Assembly: GCA_910591455.2 (NCBI GenBank)
Contig: OU342808.1
Coordinates: 22,669,714 to 22,733,713, forward strand
Reading direction: 5' to 3'
DNA: 64,000 nt
From: Pholis gunnellus
Lineage: Eukaryota > Chordata > Actinopteri > Perciformes > Pholidae
Shown here: positions 24,526-36,720 of the stretch, one piece after another
How positions within the stretch are numbered: position 1 is the first letter of the stretch
How the letters are laid out: each line of letters starts with the position of its first letter
Notes under the pieces: model-generated
Seen by the model: the letters and a program-made list of their open reading frames with translations, nothing else
The model's database searches: none
Told to the model about the DNA's origin: nothing
Program-made: the position numbers and the translations under genes

Positions 24526-27500
24526 ATGTGATTTTCAAAATTGGGATTAATATGAAAAATAATGCCACAGTTTCTGAATGTCAATACTGTATCTGCAGAG
24601 TTGACCATGAGTTGCTTTGCTGACATTTTTTATTTTAAAACTAAAAAATCACTTCCTATCTAAAATATGTTCGCCTCCATTACCGAGAACTTAACGATGA
24701 TGTTTCAGAACACATTTCAAGCTGAAACAGCAAAGCGGTTTTATTATATAATGTTTTTGAGATCCACTACATTATCCCTTTGTTAGACATTTTTGGTGGA
24801 TTTCCACTCTAATTAGCTCATTTATTTGCCAGACTTGCTTAGTCATGTCTGATAAGGAATTGTGACTTTAATGTTTGTGTCATTATGGGAAACTATAACT
24901 CAGGAGGGGATCAGTTCTGTCAGTGCCGTAGTGAGTCACCCATTAAGGTAATAAATTACATAATGCTCCCTTCGCTTACCACAAAAACATCCTGACAGTG
25001 GCAAAACTGGCCAGACATTTATTTTGTTCTCAGAAAGTTTTTTAGCTTTAAAAGTTATTTCAGTTTAAGTGCCCTGGATCCGAAGCAGCCACAACCTAAA
25101 CTGTTCCCCATTGAGCATCGTCACAGAGGCCATTTAGAAGTGCACCACTTATGAGCGTTGTTAGGAGCTGTGTTTTATTCTGCACCTCCGGGGAATAAAA
25201 ACTACAAATCAAAAAGGAGCTGTCCACCCACATCTGCACAACTGTCGCCGAGCTAGTGAGGGTGAGGTGGAAGAGAGAACAAAAGTCGGAGGTTAGCTAA
25301 CTAAGAGGTCAAAATGAGTTTCTTTCAAAATAGAGGGAGAACACGCAGGCATTGGGTGCCTTGAGGAGTTTTCTTAGACTGAATTAAAGATCTGTCAAAA
25401 CAGTCAGAAAAAAAGCAATTGAAGTAGCAAGATATCTTCGGATCTGGCAGTGGTGAGCTCCAGCTATGCACATTCGTAATGACACAGTAGTTTCATTGTG
25501 TGCTTTGTTGTTTTAATTAGTCACATAGACGCTTGTCTTAGTAATATCAAAGTACACCCTATGATCTGTGTTTATTTGAGCGAGACCTGTTAAATATTTA
25601 TTTTTAAAAACTCTTCATTTTGTTTAAATGCCCTCATGTTGATTTGTGAAAGGAAACAGTCGCCTGGGCAGAAGGCAAATGAATCAACCACAGTTTCCAT
25701 TCCTTTCAAAAGAAGCCAGAGGTGATATTGCTTGCATCTCTTACCCTTCATTCTTTTCAACATAAAAGGTATATTTCATATAAAAAGGTGCAACATTCTG
25801 AAGTCTAGAGGTATCAGAGTTGTTGACAGGGTAAGGAGTAAAATAAAACATATATTTCTTTCAATTTTCACTTTTATGCTGGAATGCACCGATAACCCTA
25901 TAATAGGGTTAACGCCACAGCAAACATCAGAGGTAGTGTGCAATTTATCAACAGCCTAGTTTAAAAGTGGGTTTGCTTTTTGCCCTGTTTCAACTTGCAA
26001 TGCCAAAGTTGAGGTGTGAAACATGTACACTAAAACATGTTTCAAGGCCCCACACCCACAGTCCACCCACACAGGTGTAACTTCTGTTACAAGATTACAC
26101 CCCTCTGGTGGTGTTGTTGGACTTGTTGAGGTGGGACAACTTTCATCATTTTTATCAGAACATGAAGTTCACAACCAAAGCTCTGCTCAACTCCCACCTG
26201 AGTAGAGGACTAATCAGGCAGGGTAATTGAAAATACCTGTGTAAGTGTGCTGGGCCCCTAAAGGAGAGAGAAACACTTAACTGCTGGGCAGCATTCTGGC
26301 CAAACAGCATTCACGGTAATGTAAAGAGTTTAAAACTGATTTATTAGATACTGAATGTTTCCAAAGAAACACACAGAAATTAAAAGATTGTACTATTTAA
26401 ATGAAAGTTTCTACATCCCTGTAAATTGGGATTGGAGCCGGTCATTGATGGAAGGTGGGTCCAACTGGGAGATAGAAACAGAACATTGAATATTAGCAGT
26501 CAACACTTCAATAGTCCTACAAAGTAATTATATAAGTTACAGTGGGTACAGTTGGAAGATCACACTTAAAGAACGCTGGGTGAACACCGTTAACTGAGGT
26601 CACCATGAAATAAGCAAACTCAGCAAAATGGAAATGTGCATTCACCCCTCCACATCCCAGGTACCAGCATCAGCACTCTACACCATCAGCATTGCCGCTG
26701 GTGGTGTAGAGTTCTCAAGGTCCACTTGAGTACCTTCAGCGGGGCTTGGCTGCTGTTCTTGCAAGGCACTGGTCTGGCCTGGTCTCTCCACCACTGGAGG
26801 ATGACTCCAACAGTGACTTTGTTCCGGTCTTCCAGACCCCTGGTGCATTTCTCTGCATGTATAAGTTAAAGATCCTCAAAACTTGGTTTTCTCTTAAACA
26901 TGAAACTTTCATGACTTAATAAGCTTAAGTCAATGTTTAGGTTCTTTAAATAGAATATGTCTTAGGCTTCTATTGTGAAAGGTAAAAACGGAAGGAGTGC
27001 ATCTGGTATATTCTACGTTTGTCAAGTTGAAAGGAGTAATTTAAGCAAGTTTGGCACCTTGGTTTGGACTACGGTGTCTCCAAGTTGATTTGTAGATGTA
27101 GGCTCAGCGCAACCTGTTCCGCATCACTCGATTGGTTGATGGCTTTATTCCCAATGCAAAAGTTTAACAAACTCCACGGAACATCTGCGTTCTGTTTAAA
27201 AGTATTCATGATAAAAACAGTAGTTGGATGGTTTACACATGCAAATTAATTGTGTCCATATAAAGTGTTTTTGTGCCAGCGTCCTTTGAATTGTTTCCGA
27301 TGAGGAAATAGCAAAAGAATGTGCTGCCTAGTTGAAAATCTCTGAACTTTTAAGAAAACCAATGCTTTTCTTCCACAAGAAAAATGCTATTTGGAACTCA
27401 GCTAATCTGCTTCATAAGGACTATGTGGGTGTTATTTAAACTCATTTTGACAATGCTGGCAACAGAAATGAACTGCCCCAGAACAAGCGAACTGCTCTAG

Positions 27501-27615
27501 AACCTTTATTATCATCAACCTTCACCCCCCTTCTTCAGAGTAAAGTGTTTTAGTCCTCAGAACAGCTCGCTCTGTAAAACTGAAAGGAGGCCTAACCCTG
27601 TTTCCCTTTTTGCAG
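24526..27615. other. Unannotated stretch
   Basis: About 3.1 kb. The part 26580-26880 is less AT-rich and has a 77-codon plus-strand frame (26636-26869), but its translation matches nothing that I recognise. No clear repeat partner was found. Confidence 0.45.
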
Positions 27616-27855
27616 TTTCAGGAGCAGAAACGTCCGCAGTTGGCTAGCGCCACCACCACCACCACCGCTAAACACCACAATCACCCAGCACCTGTCACCG
27701 CCCTGCTACTGACACTGTTCGTTCCCAACCTTCCTGGGACTTCTCAGAGGGGATATGGTTGCATTGAGAAAATTGCCGCCTCCTCGGGGAGCTATTCAAT
27801 CTCTCCAGGCTCCAGCCCACAACAAAACGGGCAGTCCAGTCAGAGAGAAAACTAA
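27616..27855 (+). other. Weak candidate exon with an (ACC)n run (unidentified)
   Basis: An acceptor-like tract (tttccctttttgcag, ending 27615) is followed by 79 open codons and a TAA at 27853-27855. The peptide starts FQEQKRPQLA, includes a threonine run from (ACC)n at about 27650-27666, a hydrophobic patch (ALLLTLFV) and a Ser/Gln-rich end. No good donor lies inside, so it would be a last coding exon. Its phase (0) could join the candidate exon at 8966-9122. No family resemblance is seen, and the intron would be 18.5 kb with no independent support. Confidence 0.18.
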
Positions 27856-28060
27856 TGTGCGATTCCGCCTATTTGCCATGGAGGCCAGGGAAAGAAAAAT
27901 CTCTCTTTTGGATGCAATGAATAGGCTGCTTCCCGGGTTATGGGTGCTCCAATGAATTGATTAACTTCACAAGGACAAAATGAAACTTTTTGCTGACTAA
28001 TTTATGTGATTGGTGGCGAGCCAAATGATGTGATAGAGGAGATGTGGGGTTTGGGGCACC
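27856..28060. other. Possible conserved non-coding block (composition only)
   Basis: A non-repetitive segment with Pbx/Hox-like and homeodomain-like words (attgatt, ttaattt-type, caatgaattgatt). It looks like many vertebrate enhancers in composition, but conservation cannot be assessed here. Confidence 0.2.
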
Positions 28061-29703
28061 ACTCATCTCTTAAAATGAGACTTGCAAATTAAATCTAATC
28101 GAGGACATGCATAGGAATAACGGACTATCACTTTCGGAGGCCATGTACACAGATAACTCGACTTAGTGTCCTTATTAGATGTGGTGTCTGAAAAACACAG
28201 CTGATTTGGCTGTGTGTGCTCTTGCATAGTGGCCCTGTCATTAATTATGGATACACTTGGTGGTGATGCCACACCATGTCCAACTGACCAGAATGAGCTA
28301 ATGACAACTGAGGTCAAAACATCAAGCTCTATACCTGCTCACATTTCTATTCTGGTCACTAACTCGAGGCCAGCCTCACAGGCATAAGGCTGGGCTGATA
28401 GACGTATGGAGCAGTGTAATATTTATCCAGCTACTGGTGTGCATGGGAGTCTCTATTTGTGCAGGTATGTGTAACATCAAAGCATGTGGTTTTTTTGCTT
28501 TTGTCTTTGATTCTTTTATTTACAGTTGTTTGCATTGGGAAGAAAAAAGGAGTTAATTGACTGAAATAAGAATGACAAAATAATCTTTGACCGAAAAGCA
28601 ATCTTTATCTTGTCAGACAAATAAATGAAAGGAGGCATTCAGAAGACCTCAATTCAACCAAACATTCCAGCAATTTCAGCAGAGTGCTAGGCTGAAGTGG
28701 ACCTCTACCTATGTTATCTGAAAACTTTGCAATCCAACATGATCTTTCATTTGGCCTTTGAATAAAGGTTTGAAAAGTATCACAAGCAACGGTGTTTGTC
28801 AATGGTAACTGTGATCTAAAGTACCAAGACGATAACTCAGTCTGGGTATGTCTCATAAATACTGTGACCCTATGCAATCTGTATTAACGCATTTAGCTCA
28901 CTGTAGCAGATTCTGATAAGTTCTTATTGACACAAGCCAATAGCGAAAATATACTTTTTCTGGCATGGTACATTTTTTTTCAGTTTTATTTCACACCTGG
29001 TCATTTACATTAAGAAAATACTCAACCTATAGATAAAACCCTCTCAAAGGTTTTGTCAACAATGATGACTAAGACAGTTGAGGAAGTCTGGGTCCACAGA
29101 CTCTTGTCACCTTGGCTTGATGGCCACTCCCATTGGCATTGAAACCCGCTCAACTTATCGTTCCATCCCCATAAGGATGATGACATGGAAGAAGCGCCGC
29201 TTGGAAGTGATTAGGAGGCTTTGTCATCTATTCTGCTATGTCAGTCCCGCCCTTCTTGGCGGTGAGTCACGACCCAAAGGTAGTAAAGAGTGTAAGGTCT
29301 TCTACTGGCTGTCTGCCCACGTCTCCTGAGACAGCAGGGAGTGATTGTCATCCTGCTTCTCTAGGATTAAAGAGTGAAGTTCCTCCAAAGGCCAGCCCTC
29401 TGTTCGTGTCCTCTGGGACGACAGTGGCAGCCTGTCACAAAAGAGCAACATTTCTACCTAAAAAGGCCAAATCACTGTCTTCCTGCCCTCTGACTGTTTT
29501 TTCATGACAATGGTTGCTTCAAAAAGAGTCAAACACTGGATTTCTATTCTACTTTGACGTCCAACATCGGCTACCCATGACGATGACGCAGCAGAGTCAG
29601 GTCTCCCCTGACATTAAGGTGGTCCCCCTCTTTTTAGTTTCAGACAGACCAGACGTCAACGTTCGGTTCTGAAAAGTGACTCCAATGCACAGAAGCATCA
29701 TTT
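28061..29703. other. Unannotated stretch
   Basis: No supported gene. The segment 29078-29507 has overlapping open frames in two registers with no recognisable domain, and I regard them as chance. Confidence 0.45.
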
Positions 29704-30070
29704 CTATTAGCCATTAGGGGGAGACTCCTCTGGTTGCAAAAAGTCAGATTGTATAGAGGTCTATGAGAAAATGAATTCTCAATTGATTTATTACTTCAAT
29801 GAACATTGTAAACATTGGTTTATGGTCACCATCTCTAGTTTCAAGTCTTCTTCAATACAGCATGATGTTCAGTGAGTAAATTATGTTCCATTTAGAGTAA
29901 AATAGATAAGCAGGGTATGCTTTTAGGGCTTTGCTACCTTGTGATTGACAGGTCGCTAGCACCGAGTTGTCAGGTCAGGGAATTGTTAGTCTTTGTTTTT
30001 GTCTTACAACTTTAACCTTTTCACAATGTTTTCAGCGGTGACTACGTCCACTTGTTATATACAATGTATG
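29704..30070 (+). repeat. Five-copy dispersed family, copy 2 (near full length)
   Basis: Contains, in order: ccattagggggagactcc, tctggttgc, ggtctatgagaaaatga, aagtcttcttcaatacagca, tgatgttca, gattgacaggtcgct, and near the end gtgactacgtccacttgtta then tatacaatgtatg. The same order occurs in the copies at 52826 and (inverted) 47725. The final motif is a hallmark of a repeat that I remember as very common in percomorph fish. No coding capacity and no class can be assigned. Confidence 0.65.
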
Positions 30071-30888
30071 CGGCAGACCAGTAGGGTAGAGGTGGCGAAT
30101 TTCCTGTCGCTCTGACCAGGCAGGTCAAGAAACTGTGGTTGCGTCTTTAAGCCTTTTGTTATTGATCACCTGCTGTCAGAAGGGTGTTGACGATACTACC
30201 TGACATGAATTTGTCTCACTCTGGGTCTGTGTTTTGCACCAAGGACAGATGGGATTGGGTCAGAGATATTTGTTTGCGTCTTTCGTTTGTGTGCCTTGTG
30301 TTACTTAATCCACACTCCACCTTTGCTCAGTGTCAAGAATGAGTCTGTCATGTGTTCAGGTCATTGTCCAGGTCCAGTAATACTTTGGTAGCAGCTGTGG
30401 GTGTACACAACCCACGTGTCTCCTACCTTTCTGTGGTTATATAATGCGATGCACAGAGACCAACCTTGTGTTAGACATTTCTTCAACACCACCTTCTGCA
30501 TGTCAGCTAGGATACATAAGGTGTGTCAATCAGTCATTCAGGCTTGAGGTTTATTGCTGACCTATGGCTTAAAGGAGGCCACCTTGCATATTGTAACCAT
30601 GGTTCCATGAACACAGACAGGGCCCTCTAACCTGCTCCCCTACCATTTTCATAGTTGCTGAGGAATTCATGCATGAGGAATACACATGGTCAAGCTCTTA
30701 CAGTATATGGAGCCAGTTGCAATCTCATTGGCTAGACTTGTGAGGGCCCTATTTTCAGGCTGGTTTTGTGGATTTGGAGATATACGTTTCTGAAACGTTA
30801 CATTTCTACGTAACTTTGTTGTAGCTAACGTAAGCAGAGTACGTTAAAGACCTTCCCAGTTCTACAGGAACAGTGTTGTTCCTTAATG
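30071..30888. other. Unannotated stretch
   Basis: No gene or recognised repeat seen. Confidence 0.5.
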
Positions 30889-30960
30889 TCATTGTCTCGA
30901 TCACCAGGTAATGTGGTGGTTGACTTTTCCATCGTGATCTGTGGGCTTGAGCTTCCATCT
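30889..30960 (+). repeat. Dispersed repeat, copy 2 of a pair (partner at 364)
   Basis: Aligns with 364-431 as described for that copy. The flanks (30780-30888 and 30961 onward) do not extend the match clearly. Confidence 0.5.
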
Positions 30961-33900
30961 TTATCTTTTTAACCTGTTTTTGCTGCTGAATCAGTTTGAC
31001 AGATGCATATTTTAGACCCTTCTGTCTGCTTTTCTTCAGGGAGTGCAGTTAGTGACATTGTGGGCTCCATAGCAGCTCTGACAGCTTGATGGAGTAGAAG
31101 CTGGGGTGGGGCTTAGCGAAGTGTCAGTGTTTCATTCAGATACTTACAACTGTTTTTTTAGTAAATTACTAGGAAATATGAATCCAAATCTATGCAAATA
31201 TTTCAGATTCCTTATGAGTTATGAAAGACACAGAGCCCCTCAGTCACCTCAACAAATGCATAAACTTGTGGCAACCCAGTAAGCTTGTTGTTGTTCCACA
31301 GGCCTAGCCCTTCCAAAATGTTTTAATGGGACAGGGGAGGGAGGAAGGGAAAGAGAGAAGAGAGAGAGGACGGACTAATCCGCCTCAGCGACTTTGGGAC
31401 AAGCTTGCTTCTCCTTCAGGGGTGGTGAACATGGCTGAAAGCTGCCAGCTTGCATGCACAAAGACACACTGATCCCACATGAGCAGAAGAGACAAAAATG
31501 AGAGGAAAAGCAGAGCAGTGAATAGTGACAGTGGCTGTAGTACAGCAGCATGTCAGAACTGAAAGGTCATATGAGCAGTGTAGGTCTAGTTATGTTGGAA
31601 CAGATGTGGCTTCAAAATATGGAAATCATTATTTTTTTTCTCCCTCTACAAACTGCATCAAAAGCAGGCAGAAATTCTTCATTTTTGTAGTTATTTGAAG
31701 TTTAATCGCCACTAAAATAACTGTAAAAGCATATGAGTGTTGACTCCTTGCACCTCATCCATTTGAAGGACTTTACACTTTGAGCACAGGGACAAAACTT
31801 TTTAAATCGTCAAATCACAGTTGTTGCTTTGAGTTGAACTCGTGCTCATTAGTTGTTCTCTTAATATTTTTGGTATTTTAATTTCTTTTTGGCTGAACTC
31901 CACGAGTTCTTCCTGGGAAAAAAAGAGGCTTTTTTTCCCCCTTGGGTCCCATGAGTGGTTTCTTAGGAACAGGCTAATAGGAATACAAAGATCACCGCAA
32001 CACACTGGCTCTTTCACAGTTAGACATTGAGCAGGACAGTTTGATGCAGACCTTATAAGCAGCCTCCAGTGCAATTCAGAGAACAGAGGCTATTAACTTG
32101 TAAGCAGAAGGTTATGAGAATTATAGTCATGCAATTTTTAGGGAAGTTGAAGGACACTGCAGCCAATTAATTAATGAAAATAGTTAATTAACTGTTTTGC
32201 AACTCTTCAGATTTTTTTACTTTCTAGACACCAAAGAGACCTTCAGTCATGGTTCTGCATGTCAAAACCTGTTAGCTCAATTTGCATTAAAAACGTTTGA
32301 AACATCTCATTAAATTTCTTTGAGCTTCAGTCATCAATGCGATGCATTTTTCGCAGCTGTTATTTGCTTCGATGACATGGATCAAGATTTATCCAAGATT
32401 TGAAATCAAAGAAGCAATAAGTTTGTACATTTTTCATCTCTAGAGTCATACTAGATAAACCCAGGTAGAAGAAAGGGAGTGAGAGAGCATGTTCTGAATT
32501 TGAGCTCAGCCATGAATTAAGGACAAAAAACTAAGAAACAGGCGATCAGCAGCCATATATTCGCTCATCATTCTGCACTATGAGGAAATAATTCCACAAT
32601 TAGCCCTGCCAGAATTTCCAATTAGGTCGACTGTAGTGATGATTTTGCTCACAGCTGAGCACTCTTTATGACCTTCATTATTTTTCACTGGCTATATTCA
32701 GTTTATTAATGTTAGGGCCTCCTGCAGCAACATTCTCTCAAAGTTTTCTTATATTTTCACCTCATTTCATGTTAAAAGAAAACAATAATAGACGCCAACT
32801 CCAGACTCGTGTGTCCTACTTCAACATAAATTGGAGGCGTGTGGCTGATTGTTTGTTATTAGCATAGGTAACGCCCCTTAAACACTATAAGGGCAGGTAT
32901 TGTGCCGTGTGCAAACAATTTAAGAGATGCCACCAAAAACAGGCTGTTAGAAGAAGAAGAACTTTAACCATAGAAATAGAAACGGAGTAGAACTAACAAT
33001 GAACTGTTTTCAGAGGTCAAAAGGAAATGGCATGGATGAACACTAGTCAGTGGGGCGGTAAAGGACATTGCTACGCCGCTAAGCCGGCACCGGAGGCAGT
33101 AATACATAGTCAAAGAGCCGAAATTACATCTGTTAAGGCCAATTCGTACTTTTCACAGCCGGCATGGCAGGACTACATGCACATACACACTAGATGCAGA
33201 CACTGTTGTGAACGCCACAGCGAAGTGAGTGAGTCTGCAACTTGCCACAAGTCAGTTTATATGGAAGTTAGCCCACTACAACGGCTGCAATGTCAACGGT
33301 ACACGTATAAATAGCCGCTGCAGCCATCCTGCTGAGCTGATTTGAATAGGATGTCTGTTCTGCTCCTATTCTATTGAAATGACTGAACAGTATTGAATCA
33401 ATACTGGCGTAACAGGAACATTTAAAAGCATCAAAGAGCAGTATGAAGCTGAACGTACGCAATATCATCCATTGGTTTTTATAGTCTTAATCGGGATCAA
33501 TTGACCAACAGTATTTCTTTAGCCCACAAATTTCATAGTTTAGTCATAATTACTCTGAAACATATAATAATCTAAATTTGATTACACCTTATTCATATTT
33601 TTTTTTAAATTCCTCTAATTTTAAACGTTTTTGTCTTTGCGTTGGATCATTTGTGGACTGTGAAAGCAAGATTCTTATTTTTCTTATCTTGGAAAGATTT
33701 CTCCCGACCGCTTTGGTGAATCCCGGACATCAATAGGTACTAACAAACCAAGAACAAATCGTGGATAGGAACAAAAATGAGAGGAAATTTGTTCTTACAT
33801 CACTGTGAGGCAATTGGTGTTCTATGTTGTGAACATACAATTCTAAATTTCATGTTAACATTGTAGGAGATTTCTCATTGATTTCTCTTTTTCTTCCCAT

Positions 33901-35529
33901 CTGTCTGTTCACATTCGGCTGCATATAGTCCTAGATTGGTTTTGGACACTTCACCTTGTTTATCTCCTGATACGGTGTGTGTGTGTGTGTATGTGTGAGC
34001 TTGTGTGTATTCAGTCATGCAGGCGCGCACACAGGCCATCTGTTTGGGCTAGATAGGGCACCTTTTACCGATCCTGTGTGAACAACCCTCAACTAAATCC
34101 TGCCTCTGCTAAGCGCTGACTGATGTGGACGACTGTGGCTATCTCACCAAACAAAAAACCTAATTGCCAGTCTTATCTCGTTTCAAAATGTCAAGTGGAG
34201 GATAAATCCTAATTTGCCATTATGAAATGATAAAACGTGAATCATGAATATTCAACCAGATGGAAACAAATAACAATAACTTGTGTTATTGCTCCGATTG
34301 GCCGACTTGTGAAGGGAATGTTTAGCTTTTTCTCTTTCACAAAAGCTCTCTTGATACTACTGTTGCTCCTACCTGCTGTGCTGTGCGATATACATGCGCT
34401 CCGCAAGTTTTTATTGACTCTGGTTAAGATATCTTTGCAATTCAGCCTCGCCACACTGCTGTTCATTCTTTGAATTAATTCAAACTCGCACAAAAGACGA
34501 GTTGCCTCAGCCGAAGGCGGTTATCTTCACCTGTGTCGTTAGTTGTATAGGTTTCTGCAAGCTCCGAGAAAAGATTCGCTAGCTGTTCATTATGATGACG
34601 GTGGTGTCACTGGTCTGTCTGGCAGACAGTCTATCCCTGTATAAGATTAAAAAAAAAACACCTAATATTATTACAGTGCACTATACTTGTCTTTGTTTGT
34701 GTGGGTGAGCGCTCTTGTGTGTTTATGTCTACCACTATGAATACGATTAAAGTAATACAAACAGACTTCTCTTCTCAGAAACAGAACCGAGGACTCCTCT
34801 GCTCCCCTTCCTCTCCTCTTCTTCAGCTGCCAGTGTCAACGTTCTGGATCAGTGAATGGGCCAGATGGCTGCAGAACACAGTCCCCTTTCTCTCTCTCCC
34901 TTCTTTCCTCTCCCCCTTCCCTCCACGACTCCTCACACTGCCATTCTTTTTGAGCCCCCCCTACCGACGCTTCTCCATCTCCCTGTTTCATCTCTTCTAT
35001 CTGTGCTCACACTCTCCCGTCTCTCTCGTGGCGCTGAAGCAGAGGATACACTCCTCTCTCAGTTGCCCAGGGCTCTGCTGTCAAGCCTTTCCCAAGCACA
35101 ACTTCCCAAGCCTGACGGCTGTGTGTCTCCTGCGTCGTCTCCCTGTGAAATGAAAGGGAGCCTATACCGACGCATTCCTCGCACTCCTGCTCTTCATCCG
35201 CCCCCTCATCCTCATCCTCCTCTTGATCTTCCATACAGCCAGACACAGATGCATTAGCATTTTTTAAGAAATGAATAAGGGAACCAGAGGGACTATCAGA
35301 GAGACAAAACCAACAAACCTCTCCTTTTATTTTTTTCTGTAGAGTCTCTCACTGTGTGTTCACAGCAGTCATGTTTGGAGGAGTTTACTCAAACTTAAGG
35401 CTGTTTAGATTGAGTAATTTCTAATCCAAGGTGTGCATCGAGTTATCAAAATGGCAGCGTATGAACCTGCATTTCTCAGTCCAGGTGACAATCTTCGTTT
35501 CCGACTCCTTCGGTTGCAAAAATGTGTCT
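30961..35529. other. Unannotated stretch with purine/pyrimidine tracts
   Basis: About 4.6 kb without a supported gene. A purine-rich strand lies at 31328-31375. A pyrimidine-rich tract at 34870-35000 and the frames over it (34701-35257, about 150 and 133 codons) reflect low complexity rather than a protein. The block 33000-33480 is less AT-rich and could be an old insertion, but I see no inverted ends or partner copy. Confidence 0.45.
33975..33990. repeat. (GT)8 microsatellite
   Basis: Eight GT units followed by interrupted GT-like text. Confidence 0.85.
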
Positions 35530-35800
35530 ATTTACAAATGGACTTTACTAGTATAGCGCTTTCCTAGTCTTCCAACCACTCAGCGTTTTCTCATACAGGT
35601 CATCATTCACACCTTCGTACATTGATGGCAGGGGCTACCATGCAAGGTGCCGCCTGCCCATCAGGACTCTAACTAACCTCTCACACCCATTCATTCCCCG
35701 CGGGAGCAATTTTGGGGTTAAGGGTCTTGCCCAAGGACACATCGACATGGACTAACGGAGCCAAGGATCGAACCGCCAATTCTGTTATTGAAGGACCACC
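35530..35800 (-). mobile_element. tRNA-derived SINE-like copy, fuller than the one at 9855
   Basis: The B-box match is at 35765-35774 (ggatcgaacc on the plus strand, ggttcgatcc on the minus strand). The body contains ggggttaagggtcttgccc then aaggacacatcgacatg. The far end contains tagtatagcgctttcctagt and gatggcaggggctaccatgc then aaggtgccgcctgcccatc. This order matches a fish SINE family that I know from memory. The head is diverged and a normal A-box is not clear, so it is a retired copy rather than a tRNA gene. Confidence 0.6.
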
Positions 35801-35815
35801 CTTTGACGCCCATTG

Positions 35816-35915
35816 TAAAGAAGTCTATGAGAAAATGACCCTACTTCTTACTTCATTACCTCAGTAAAGATTGGAGACACACGTTTATGGTTTTAATTGG
35901 TAGTTTAAAATCTTC
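35816..35915 (+). repeat. Five-copy dispersed family, copy 3 (fragment)
   Basis: Begins at aagaagtctatgagaaaatg and follows the family order through acttcattacctcagtaaag and gtttatggttttaattg to aaaatcttc. It starts only about 15 bases after the SINE-like copy. Its missing 5' part suggests that the SINE inserted into it or that a deletion joined the two. Confidence 0.6.
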
Positions 35916-36289
35916 TGGTGAGATGCACCCCAAACAGCAAATGACAAACATGTAATTTGAAGGGCCGACACACAGAAAGACAGTGTAATTGCTTTGCAAA
36001 GAATTTTTTAGAGATAAATCCAACAAGATGAAGCATTTACTTCAACAGGTTATATTGTAAAGTGGAAAGTTGTAAACGTTTAACATTATTATGACGGGAC
36101 CGAGATTATTTGATAAACCATTAAATTGAAATAAAACAGTTTGCTGAAGTCTCTTCAGCTACTCAACTAGAAACAAGATTCAATATGAACTTAAATCAGT
36201 CATCCATAAAAAACAGTTTCCCCCTCTCTGTCTGAGCTCACACAAACTATTTCTTTGTTCTTAATCTCACAGCACTTTCCCAGACTTTT
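35916..36289. other. Unannotated stretch
   Basis: No gene seen. Confidence 0.5.
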
Positions 36290-36720
36290 CACGTGTCACG
36301 TTGTGTTGACTGTCAGGATGTTTTATTAGCCCCTGCCCATGTACAGCAATAAAAAGCAATTGCATTACGCATCGCAAGGCGGGCAATCAATAAATCATAG
36401 CCGATCATGCGGGGCAGTACGATGCATTCTCACAATCTCTCCCCACAGCTAAGCAGCATGATGCATGTGTTGTTTGTTTTGCCTGCATTTGGCTGTAATT
36501 ATCTCAATTATTACCCCTGCTCGTTCAAACCTGACCCTTACACGAGGTCACGGGCAAATATGGGAGTAATACTGTGGTGATGGCCCTGAGGGGATTTATT
36601 ATCACGGACGCCGTGCAGCTCCATAAACTGTCAAATCAATACTGATCATTTAGTGGAACACATATGTGAAAGGTGAAAATGTTATTTTCACCTCCATTTG
36701 GCTGCTGCCGACTAACAGCC
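36290..36720. other. Possible conserved non-coding block (composition only)
   Basis: Non-repetitive sequence rich in developmental-factor-like words: octamer-like atgcat, Hox/Cdx-like ataaa and ccataaa, Meis-like ctgtca, and homeodomain-like aattat. No open frame of note. The composition resembles ultraconserved enhancers near developmental genes, but this is an impression only. Confidence 0.25.

Noticed and set aside
34701..35257. Two overlapping frames of 133-150 codons
   Set aside because: They cover pyrimidine-rich low-complexity DNA (Leu/Ser/Pro/Phe-rich translation) with no domain and no splice support.
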